From the NCBI GenBank assembly GCA_964625745.1, contig CAZVCJ010000245.1:1-5295 (forward strand): a DNA stretch of 5,295 bases. Reading direction: 5' to 3'. The notes under the pieces were generated by a model. The model had not been told where the DNA came from. It saw nothing but the letters and a program-made list of their open reading frames with translations, and ran no database searches. Shown here one piece after another: positions 1-4,398 of this stretch. How positions within the stretch are numbered: the stretch's first letter is position 1; every line of letters begins with the position of its first letter. The translations under genes were made by a program, and so were the position numbers. The DNA comes from CAZVCJ01 sp964625745. GTDB taxonomy: Bacteria; Chloroflexota; Anaerolineae; VGOG01.

Positions 1-71
1 AGACCTTGCCCGGTCAGCAGGCGCGGGTCTTCGGTTCGGGTCATGCGTTTACCAATCCATTTTTTCATCAT
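1..71 (-). CDS. Molybdopterin-binding (large) subunit of a xanthine/CO dehydrogenase-family hydroxylase, N-terminal fragment
   Basis: Only the first 23 codons lie in the window; the gene runs off the left edge. The visible peptide begins MMKKWIGKRM and continues with a stretch containing R-x-E-D-P-R-L-L-T-G-Q-G, the conserved N-terminal signature of CoxL-type large subunits, where it precedes the first substrate-binding domain. The start at 71 is preferred over the adjacent ATG at 68 because an AAGGAG Shine-Dalgarno (79-84) lies 7 nt upstream. This subunit would carry the molybdenum cofactor and the substrate site, receiving support from the FAD and [2Fe-2S] subunits encoded just upstream. 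It is normally adjacent to the [2Fe-2S] subunit gene, but here a four-helix-bundle gene of about 0.5 kb and flanking repeats lie between. The active-site loop that would separate true CO dehydrogenase from other hydroxylases is outside the window, so the substrate is unknown. Confidence 0.85.
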   Translation of the reverse strand, partial: MMKKWIGKRMTRTEDPRLLTGQG

Positions 72-78
72 GGTTGTG

Positions 79-84
79 CTCCTT
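79..84 (-). promoter_or_regulatory. Shine-Dalgarno site of the molybdopterin subunit
   Basis: AAGGAG on the minus strand, 7 nt before the ATG at 71 and 10 nt before the ATG at 68. The spacing favours the first ATG. The site lies downstream of the repeat arm at 97-139, so any repeat hairpin would leave it accessible. Confidence 0.7.
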
Positions 85-96
85 GTCTTAAGATAT

Positions 97-139
97 GCGC
101 AAAACGTGGTGCGTAAAACGTAATGCGTAAAACGTAATT
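97..139. repeat. CGTAAAA-type heptad repeat, arm downstream of the first four-helix-bundle gene
   Basis: On the plus strand there are three 14-nt units, GCGCAAAACGTGGT (97-110), GCGTAAAACGTAAT (111-124) and an identical copy (125-138). They resolve into six 7-nt words starting with CG at 98, 105, 112, 119, 126 and 133. The array is AT-rich against GC-rich flanks. The same word family occurs in the opposite orientation at 684-716, on the other side of the four-helix-bundle gene, so the two arms can pair; the best uninterrupted match is 10 bp (112-121 with 700-709). Confidence 0.85.
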
Positions 140-152
140 GTGCCTTGCGTCT

Positions 153-674
153 TTACTGATTTGTGGAGAGGGGAATGTCTCGTAACAAGTCGTCTAGTTT
201 CTCCCAAGGAGTGGCTGCGTTCGGTTGGTTATTGTCCGAGCTGGTGTGGTACGGGATGCTGTCCTCACGGAGGATGCGCCCGCGCTGTTGTGGAACCATG
301 GTCAGCAGCAGGCGAACGACTTCGGTGAGAAGTTGCAGGCGATGCTGGACAACCGTCTCACCGAGGATATGGCGTCCCTTGTAGTACCAGTCCCGGCTCT
401 CGCGAGCTGAACCCAGGGAGTATTCGTAGAAACGAGCCCGATCTTTTCCGGTACCGCGAGAGTAGCCCTCGGCAAGATTCGCGCCGATGGAGCCGAGCGC
501 CCGACACAACTGATCTGACAGCGAAATGGTGCGTCGGTCTCGCATCAGTCTCGTGATGTCGTGCCACCCCAGATCGCTCAGAAACAGTGCGAGCCGGTAC
601 GCCCGTATCTTCCAAAGCGAGTCGCCCGTTATCGTCTCTGGCACAGTCTTCTCCCACTCCTCGTAGTTCACCAT
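153..674 (-). CDS. Four-helix-bundle protein (S23 / 23S rRNA intervening-sequence family)
   Basis: 173 aa. The family signature is seen as S-I-G-A-N-L-A-E-G-Y-S-R at residues 62-73, followed by an aromatic/charged helix with FYEYSLGSARES (82-93) where family members typically carry F-x-x-F/Y-L-x-x-A-x-G-S-x-x-E. Predicted alpha-helices cover roughly residues 15-130. The tail from about 131 to 173 is an extension beyond the usual family length of about 115-130 residues. The family occurs in intervening sequences of bacterial 23S rRNA and as scattered chromosomal copies; its molecular role is not established, and it is structurally related to Avd of diversity-generating retroelements. The gene lies between the [2Fe-2S] and molybdopterin subunit genes of one enzyme, bracketed by inverted heptad repeats. 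Bases 181-240 and 421-480 are about 52% GC, against about 77% at 1621-1680 in the FAD-subunit gene. The ATG follows GGGAGGAGG directly; a GTG one codon later is a possible alternative start. Confidence 0.9.
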   Translation of the reverse strand: MVNYEEWEKTVPETITGDSLWKIRAYRLALFLSDLGWHDITRLMRDRRTISLSDQLCRALGSIGANLAEGYSRGTGKDRARFYEYSLGSARESRDWYYKGRHILGETVVQHRLQLLTEVVRLLLTMVPQQRGRILREDSIPYHTSSDNNQPNAATPWEKLDDLLRDIPLSTNQ

Positions 675-683
675 CCTCCTCCC

Positions 684-716
684 TTACGCTTTACGTTTCA
701 CGTTTTACGTTTCACG
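684..716. repeat. CGTAAAA-type heptad repeat, arm upstream of the first four-helix-bundle gene
   Basis: Read on the minus strand this is CGTGAAA (716-710), CGTAAAA (709-703), CGTGAAA (702-696), CGTAAAG (695-689), CGTAA (688-684): exact 7-nt register with a 14-nt double unit. It is inverted with respect to the array at 97-139. The TGA stop codon of the [2Fe-2S] subunit (714-712) is part of the first word, and the four-helix-bundle Shine-Dalgarno follows immediately after the array. Confidence 0.85.
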
Positions 717-1188
717 GTCTCATCTTTTCGGCCGCCAACTGTACCGCATCCACGATGTGCTGGTAGCCGGTGCAGCGGCAGAGGTTGCCGGAGATGGCTT
801 CGCGTATCTCCGCTTCGGTGGGATCGGGGTTTTGCTCCAGGAAAGGCACCAGGGTCATCAGGAAACCTGGGGTGCAGAAGGCGCATTGCACGGCGTGAGC
901 TTCCCGGAATGCCTCCTGAAGGGGATGCAGATCGTCTATCGTTCCCAACCCTTCGACGGTGGTGATCTCGTGGCCGTCGGCCTGCACTGCAAGCATCAGG
1001 CAGGATCGGACCGGCTGTCTATCGAAAATGATGGTACACGCGCCGCACACGCCGTGCTCGCAGCCGACGTGGGTGCCGGTCAGACCTAGCTCGTGGCGCA
1101 GGAAATCGCTCAACAGCAGGCGCGGCTCGACGGTGCGCTCGTACGGAGTGCCATTGACGGTGACGGAAACAGTAACTTGGTCGTTCAT
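712..1188 (-). CDS. [2Fe-2S] subunit of a xanthine/CO dehydrogenase-family molybdenum hydroxylase (CoxS-like)
   Basis: 158 aa from the ATG at 1188, the family's usual length. It passes electrons from the molybdenum centre to FAD in the hydroxylase heterotrimer. Residues 1-75 form the plant-type ferredoxin domain with cluster ligands C43, C48, C51 (C-E-H-G-V-C-G-A-C) and C63. Residues about 85-158 form the all-helical second [2Fe-2S] domain with C102 and C105 (Q-C-A-F-C-T-P-G-F) and C137 and C139 (G-N-L-C-R-C-T-G-Y). All eight ligands are present. An in-frame start 8 codons upstream at 1212 is rejected because GAGGAGG at 1194-1200 sits 5 nt before 1188. The FAD-subunit stop ends 1 nt before this ATG, so the two are translationally coupled. 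The TGA stop lies inside a heptad repeat, suggesting the original end of the gene may have been altered by repeat acquisition. Confidence 0.97.
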   Translation of the reverse strand: MNDQVTVSVTVNGTPYERTVEPRLLLSDFLRHELGLTGTHVGCEHGVCGACTIIFDRQPVRSCLMLAVQADGHEITTVEGLGTIDDLHPLQEAFREAHAVQCAFCTPGFLMTLVPFLEQNPDPTEAEIREAISGNLCRCTGYQHIVDAVQLAAEKMRP

Positions 1189-1189
1189 C

Positions 1190-2068
1190 TTAACCTCCTC
1201 TCGCCCGGTCAAAAGCTTGGGTCAATGTCCGGCGGGCCAGGACTTTGGACAGGTGCCGACGGTATTCTGCCGAGGCGTGGATGTCGCTGCCGGGGTCAAT
1301 GTCGGCGCTGGCGGCAGTCTCGGCGGCAGCGCCGATGACCTCTGGTGTAGGGGCTTGACCCACGAGCATCTCAGCCGCCTGACGCGCATCCACGGGGCCA
1401 TCGCCGACGCTCAGGAAGACCAGCCGCGCCTGCTCACATTGACCCTGTTCATCTAGCGTCACCAGGACAGCGACGCCCGCCAGGCAGAAGTCGTGGTGGC
1501 GGCGGGTGATCTGCAGGAACGACCACCCGCTGCGCGGCGGCATGGCGGGTAGGGCGACCTCCACCAGCAGCTCGTCGGGTTCCAGGGCGGTGGTGAACAG
1601 TCCCACGAAGAACTCGTCGGCGGGAACCCAGCGCTCGCCGGCCTGGCTGCGCAGCCGAAGGCGCGCCTTTAGCGCCAGGCTCACCGCGACCAGTTCGGCC
1701 GACGGGTCGGCGTGGGCCAGGCTGCCGCCAAAGGTGCCTCGAGTGCGGATCTGCGGGTAGGCGATCTGGGGCATCACCTCGTGCACCAGTGGCGCCCGCT
1801 CGGCCACCAGTGGATCGTGCTCCACCTGGCTTTGGCGCGTCATCGCCCCCAGGAGCAAGCCGCCGTTACCGTTCGGACGGATGTAGAACAGCTCGGAGAC
1901 GTTGTTCAGGTCAACCAGAACCGACGGTTGAGCCAGGCGGAAGTTCAGCAGGGGAATCAGACTTTGTCCCCCGGCCAGCACCTTGGCATCCCAGCCATGC
2001 TCGGCCAGGTGGGCCAACGCCTCGTCTACTGTAGTTGGTGCATAGTACTTGAACGGAGCTGGTTTCAT
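1190..2068 (-). CDS. FAD-binding subunit of a xanthine/CO dehydrogenase-family molybdenum hydroxylase (CoxM-like)
   Basis: 292 aa, full length for CoxM-like medium subunits. The two FAD-binding signatures are intact: L-A-G-G-Q-S-L-I-P-L-L at 31-41, and T-R-G-T-F-G-G-S-L-A-H-A-D-P at 109-122, which contact the FAD pyrophosphate and isoalloxazine in the family. The region at 189-201 (RRHHDFCLAGVAV) matches the conserved R-R-x-x-D-F-x-L-x-G-V-A segment at the start of the C-terminal CO_deh_flav_C domain, which runs to about residue 288. The protein would pass electrons from the [2Fe-2S] subunit to a quinone or other acceptor. The ATG is preceded by GAGGAGG with 4-nt spacing. The upstream junction with the cyclase gene holds a large hairpin rather than a normal short spacer, and the downstream junction with the [2Fe-2S] subunit is 1 nt. 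The sequence fits a hydroxylase in general and does not fix the substrate. Confidence 0.96.
   Translation of the reverse strand: MKPAPFKYYAPTTVDEALAHLAEHGWDAKVLAGGQSLIPLLNFRLAQPSVLVDLNNVSELFYIRPNGNGGLLLGAMTRQSQVEHDPLVAERAPLVHEVMPQIAYPQIRTRGTFGGSLAHADPSAELVAVSLALKARLRLRSQAGERWVPADEFFVGLFTTALEPDELLVEVALPAMPPRSGWSFLQITRRHHDFCLAGVAVLVTLDEQGQCEQARLVFLSVGDGPVDARQAAEMLVGQAPTPEVIGAAAETAASADIDPGSDIHASAEYRRHLSKVLARRTLTQAFDRARGG
1194..1200 (-). promoter_or_regulatory. Shine-Dalgarno of the [2Fe-2S] subunit, inside the FAD-subunit coding end
   Basis: GAGGAGG is formed by the last sense codons of the FAD subunit (aga gga ggt, then taa). It lies 5 nt before the ATG at 1188 and decides that start over the upstream in-frame codon at 1212. 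The overlap implies coupled translation of the two subunits. Confidence 0.85.
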
Positions 2069-2072
2069 GTTA

Positions 2073-2079
2073 CCTCCTC
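2073..2079 (-). promoter_or_regulatory. Shine-Dalgarno of the FAD subunit
   Basis: GAGGAGG, 4 nt before the ATG at 2068 and 6 nt downstream of the base of the 20-bp hairpin at 2086-2133. The hairpin therefore ends just before the ribosome site and does not sequester it. Confidence 0.8.
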
Positions 2080-2085
2080 AATTGG

Positions 2086-2133
2086 GATATTGGGTATTGG
2101 AGATTAGATATTCAATCTCCAATACCCAATATC
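2086..2133. repeat. Perfect 20-bp inverted repeat with 8-nt loop, GATATTG-type heptads, no gene inside
   Basis: The left arm is at 2086-2105 and the right arm at 2114-2133, exact reverse complements, with the loop AGATATTC. The left arm on the plus strand reads GATATTG, GGTATTG, GAGATT, the same 7-nt words that flank the four-helix-bundle gene at 3864-4361. An alternative, mutually exclusive 14-bp pairing exists between 2099-2112 and 2128-2141. The cyclase stop TAG (2135-2133) lies in the right arm. There is no T-tract after the hairpin on the minus strand, so it is not a typical intrinsic terminator; as RNA it would be a strong stem between the cyclase and FAD-subunit cistrons, suitable for RNase III cleavage or for limiting exonuclease decay. 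Confidence 0.9.
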
Positions 2134-3830
2134 TAATCTCCTTCTTTGAAAGCGACAAACCGTCCCCACATGGAGGCGATTTCCATGCCTTTCTGCAGGT
2201 AGCAGCCGATGTAGTAGCGGCCGCTCTCGGCGGTGGCGATGTCGCCTGCCAGGTTCTCGGCGTGGACGATCTTCTTCGGGAAGAGGTTCAGATGCATGTC
2301 CTGGTAGTACTTGTCCAAAGGATACATCTCGTCCCAGTCCTGGCCGAAGTCCCTGACCAGCTTGCGGTTGGCCTCTTCGAAGGTCTTGGGGTGCCACAGG
2401 CGTTGGATGGTGTTCATGGGATGGTCTGCGCTCACGGCGTCCACGCCGATCCACTTGATCTCCATGTCCACGCACCACTGCGCGAAGTCAGCCGAAGGCC
2501 CAGGGTGCTTGATCATGTAGCGGAACTCATCGGAGTCAGGGCTGTTCCAGCCATACTTGTGCCAGCCGGTCTTGATGATGAGGATGTCCCCTTTGCGGAT
2601 GTCCACCACGCCCTCGATCATCTGGGGCGTGTACACGCTGGAATCGCTGACCAGGTGGGAGATGTCGGCGATGACGCCAGGGCCAACCCACTCCTCCAGC
2701 GGCACCTGGCCGATGGTTCTGCCGTTCGGCCAGAAGTGCTTCTCGCCGTCCATGTGGGTGGCCAGGTGGATGCTGGCGTTGCAGATAGACCCGTTTCGGC
2801 CCATGCCGAAGTGCTGGCCGCCGACCCGCTTGGTGTAGGTGACGGTCAGGGGAATGTAGTTCGCCCACTGCGGCGTCTGGACGCTGAACGGGATGGTGAG
2901 GTCCAGCATCTCGGCCGAGCCCATGATCTGGAAGAACTCTTCCTCGCTCATGCCGTCGGGAGCCTGGTGGGCGACCACGCGCGACCAGGCGGTCTCGACT
3001 TCCATGAACGGTATGGGCTGGATCATGATCCAGGCCCGCTGGCTGCGGTGGCCTGAGCCTGTCGAAGGGTTGAGTTTGTCAATGTCGCCCACGATGCACT
3101 CGGCCAGGAGCAGGTGGGCCTTGGGCATGGTGATGTGGGTCAGCTCGTAGTACTCGTCCTGGGGGAACATCTCGTCCCAGGTCTGGCCGTAGTCTGCCAT
3201 CAGCCTGGCTTCGGCCTTTTCGAAGTGGTTGGCGTGCATGCGGCGGATGGGGGTGTTCATGGGATGCTCGGCGCAGCCGCAGTCCACGCCGATGACCTTG
3301 AGCTTCATGTCCAGGGCCCACTGGAAGAAGTCGGGGGAAGGGCCGGGGTGTCTCACCAGGAAGCCGAATTCTTTGGACTCGACCCCGCCCTGGGCCTCCG
3401 GGTTGTAGACATCGGGCTGATCCCAGGAGTACCTGTGGTAGCCGGTGTTGATGATCAGGATGTCGCCCTCTTTGACCGTGGCCCTCTCCATGATCATCTC
3501 AGGGGTGTACAGGCTGTAGTCGGACACCGCATCGGAGATGTCCACCACCACGCCAGGCCCGCACAGGTCTTCCAGGGGAACGTCGGCGATGGCTCTGCCC
3601 CCCGAATGGAAGGCCGTCTCGCCCACCAGGTGCGTGCCCACCGTGTTGCTCCAGTTCAGTATCTGGCCGTTGGCGCCCTGACCGCCCCCATAAGCGCCCG
3701 TAACCCGCTTGAAGAAGTGGATCTCCAGCGACTTTTCCCCCGGCCACGGCGGGGTGAAGATGCTGCAGCCCTGGGTTAAGTCATACATTTTTGATTCTGT
3801 CATCATTTTGATAAATTGTTCGCGGTTCAT
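2133..3830 (-). CDS. Tandem-duplicated cyclase-family (KynB / isatin hydrolase-like) metal hydrolase
   Basis: 565 aa, about twice the length of a single cyclase-family protein. Half one (about 12-290) and half two (about 304-563) align along their whole length: M-Y-D-L-T with M-L-D-L-T, G-P-G-V-V-V-D-I-S (91-99) with G-P-G-V-I-A-D-I-S (383-391), E-G-D-I-L-I-I with K-G-D-I-L-I-I, H-P-G-P-S-x-D-F (161-168, 442-449), H-P-M-N-T (189, 470) and W-D-E-M (218, 499). Half two has the metal motif H355-x3-H359-x-D361-x3-H365 plus H513 and E525, spaced as in kynurenine formamidase. Half one keeps H67, H232 and E244 but has T63, V69 and A73 at the other positions, so it is probably non-catalytic or binds metal differently. 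Such enzymes hydrolyse amides, lactams or imides; the substrate is not readable here. An 8-residue excess in half one (around 254-261) coincides with a repeat-like insertion. The start is well supported by AGGAGG (3835-3840), 4 nt upstream. Confidence 0.92.
   Translation of the reverse strand: MNREQFIKMMTESKMYDLTQGCSIFTPPWPGEKSLEIHFFKRVTGAYGGGQGANGQILNWSNTVGTHLVGETAFHSGGRAIADVPLEDLCGPGVVVDISDAVSDYSLYTPEMIMERATVKEGDILIINTGYHRYSWDQPDVYNPEAQGGVESKEFGFLVRHPGPSPDFFQWALDMKLKVIGVDCGCAEHPMNTPIRRMHANHFEKAEARLMADYGQTWDEMFPQDEYYELTHITMPKAHLLLAECIVGDIDKLNPSTGSGHRSQRAWIMIQPIPFMEVETAWSRVVAHQAPDGMSEEEFFQIMGSAEMLDLTIPFSVQTPQWANYIPLTVTYTKRVGGQHFGMGRNGSICNASIHLATHMDGEKHFWPNGRTIGQVPLEEWVGPGVIADISHLVSDSSVYTPQMIEGVVDIRKGDILIIKTGWHKYGWNSPDSDEFRYMIKHPGPSADFAQWCVDMEIKWIGVDAVSADHPMNTIQRLWHPKTFEEANRKLVRDFGQDWDEMYPLDKYYQDMHLNLFPKKIVHAENLAGDIATAESGRYYIGCYLQKGMEIASMWGRFVAFKEGD
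3052..3074 (-). repeat. Interspersed repeat-like sequence inside the cyclase coding region
   Basis: The minus strand reads CTCAACCCTTCG followed by ACAGGCTCAGG. I recognise the core CCTTCGACAGGCTCAGG as a short interspersed repeat found across many GC-rich environmental genomes, which leaves peptide signatures such as PSTGSG or PEPVEG depending on frame. Here it is read as L-N-P-S-T-G-S-G at residues 253-260. Alignment of the two cyclase halves shows half one to be 8 residues longer between the conserved G-D-I and M-E motifs (25 versus 17 residues), matching an insertion of about 24 bp that preserved the frame. Only this one copy occurs in the window, so its repeat status rests on prior knowledge. 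Confidence 0.7.
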
Positions 3831-3834
3831 GGTT

Positions 3835-3840
3835 CCTCCT
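3835..3840 (-). promoter_or_regulatory. Shine-Dalgarno of the tandem cyclase
   Basis: AGGAGG, 4 nt before the ATG at 3830 and immediately downstream of the GATATTG-type repeat arm at 3846-3873. It fixes the start of the 565-residue reading frame. No comparable site precedes the internal ATG at 2951 where half two begins, which supports a single fused protein. Confidence 0.85.
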
Positions 3841-3845
3841 TAGTT

Positions 3846-3873
3846 GATATTGGGTATTGGATATTAGGTATTG
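3846..3873. repeat. GATATTG-type heptad repeat, arm downstream of the second four-helix-bundle gene
   Basis: The plus strand reads GATATTG (3846-3852), GGTATTG (3853-3859), GATATTA (3860-3866), GGTATTG (3867-3873): four 7-nt words, or two 14-nt units. The TAA stop of the four-helix-bundle gene (3866-3864) lies within it. It is inverted relative to the array at 4371-4395: TATTGGATATTAG at 3855-3867 pairs perfectly with 4378-4390, and ATTGG at 3870-3874 pairs with 4371-4375. Confidence 0.85.
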
Positions 3874-4361
3874 GTGGTTTGGAGCCATTGGAGGTCCTCT
3901 TCGGTGAAGAGGGGGAGGGAGAGGTCGGCTGGCCAGGCGGTTAGGTATTCGGTGGTGGGCTCGCGCACGGCTTTGGTTTTGGGTTTTGACTGGCTGGCCT
4001 GGCGTTGGGCTTTAAGTCTGGTGGCGAAGGCGTTCAGTTGGCGGGCCATGTCGGTTAACTGGGAGACGTAGTCCTGCACTTGTGGCGGCGGCATCAGATT
4101 GCGCTCTCGTGCCCGGTTGAGCCAGTACTTGGTCTCGAAGAGGCTGCCTCGGGCGTAGTACAGAAACTGGAGTTTCTCTCCATAGTGGAAACGCCCATAA
4201 GCCTCGGCGACGTTCGCCCCAATCGAATCCCCAGCCTTCGCCAGTTGCCCACCGACAACATCCCGCGCAAACGGCTTCCACCGCACCACCTGCCGCCAAA
4301 TCCCATCCGCCACCGCTTCCGCAGCCCGCAACACCTCCAACTCCTCAAACTTCAGTACCAT
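3864..4361 (-). CDS. Four-helix-bundle protein (S23 / 23S rRNA intervening-sequence family), second copy
   Basis: 165 aa from the ATG at 4361. The family signature is S-I-G-A-N-V-A-E-A-Y-G-R at residues 46-57, followed by FLYYARGSLFETKYWLNRA (66-84), matching the conserved A-x-G-S-x-x-E-x-x-Y segment. Helices span about residues 5-118. The tail (about 119-165) starts with a basic, Q/K-rich stretch and ends with an acidic-aromatic segment; it is longer than usual for the family and does not obviously resemble the tail of the other copy at 153-674. The two copies share the signature but are clearly diverged, so this is not a recent local duplication. An in-frame TTG at 4388 lies inside the repeat and is rejected as a start; the site before 4361 is a weak GGGGTGGGG run. 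The gene sits between the DUF1116 and cyclase genes and is bracketed by inverted GATATTG-type repeats. Its molecular function is unknown. Confidence 0.88.
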   Translation of the reverse strand: MVLKFEELEVLRAAEAVADGIWRQVVRWKPFARDVVGGQLAKAGDSIGANVAEAYGRFHYGEKLQFLYYARGSLFETKYWLNRARERNLMPPPQVQDYVSQLTDMARQLNAFATRLKAQRQASQSKPKTKAVREPTTEYLTAWPADLSLPLFTEEDLQWLQTTNT

Positions 4362-4370
4362 CCCCACCCC

Positions 4371-4395
4371 CCAATCTCTAATATCCAATATCTAA
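4371..4395. repeat. GATATTG-type heptad repeat, arm upstream of the second four-helix-bundle gene
   Basis: On the minus strand this reads TTAGATATTGG followed by ATATTAGAGATTGG, the same words as at 3846-3873 and 2086-2133 but inverted with respect to the arm at 3846-3873. It fills the 37-nt spacer between the DUF1116 stop (4401-4399) and the four-helix-bundle start. Paired with the other arm it would enclose the whole four-helix-bundle reading frame in a stem-loop. Confidence 0.8.
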
Positions 4396-4398
4396 CCT

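Noticed and set aside
97..139. CRISPR array
   Set aside because: The units are 7/14 nt and contiguous, without unique spacers.
153..674. Diversity-generating retroelement (the four-helix-bundle family is related to Avd)
   Set aside because: No reverse transcriptase, template repeat or variable repeat is seen near either four-helix-bundle gene.
944..960. Second copy of the CCTTCGACAGGCTCAGG-type repeat (AACCCTTCGACGGT)
   Set aside because: The match stops after about 10 bases, and the segment encodes the conserved T-V-E-G-L of the [2Fe-2S] subunit, so it is coincidence.
1190..1212. Earlier start for the [2Fe-2S] subunit at 1212
   Set aside because: It would overlap the FAD-subunit end, and the extra 8 residues come from its Shine-Dalgarno region; GAGGAGG with 5-nt spacing supports 1188.
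712..2068. Assignment as true carbon monoxide dehydrogenase
   Set aside because: The M and S subunits look alike across many hydroxylases and the diagnostic large-subunit loop is outside the window; the neighbouring hydrolase and DUF1116 genes favour another substrate.
2086..2133. Intrinsic terminator between the cyclase and the FAD subunit
   Set aside because: The stem is AT-rich and is not followed by a T-tract on the transcribed strand; the repeat relationship to the arms at 3846-3873 and 4371-4395 explains it better.
2133..2951. Two separate cyclase genes, the second starting at the ATG at 2951
   Set aside because: There is no stop between the halves and no Shine-Dalgarno before 2951; the frame is continuous, so one fused protein is simpler. 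Internal initiation is not excluded.
2049..3056. Plus-strand open frame of 335 codons opposite the cyclase gene
   Set aside because: It is antisense to a well-supported cyclase, its peptide resembles no family I know, and it is rich in V, H, D and G as expected from a complementary GC-rich reading. Its beginning runs through the repeat hairpin.
2133..3830. Assignment as kynurenine formamidase
   Set aside because: Only the metal motif is shared; the duplication, half-one substitutions and absence of kynurenine pathway neighbours argue against naming the substrate.
4362..4388. TTG start at 4388 for the second four-helix-bundle gene
   Set aside because: The nine extra residues are encoded by repeat words and no ribosome site precedes the TTG; the ATG at 4361 begins the conserved helix.
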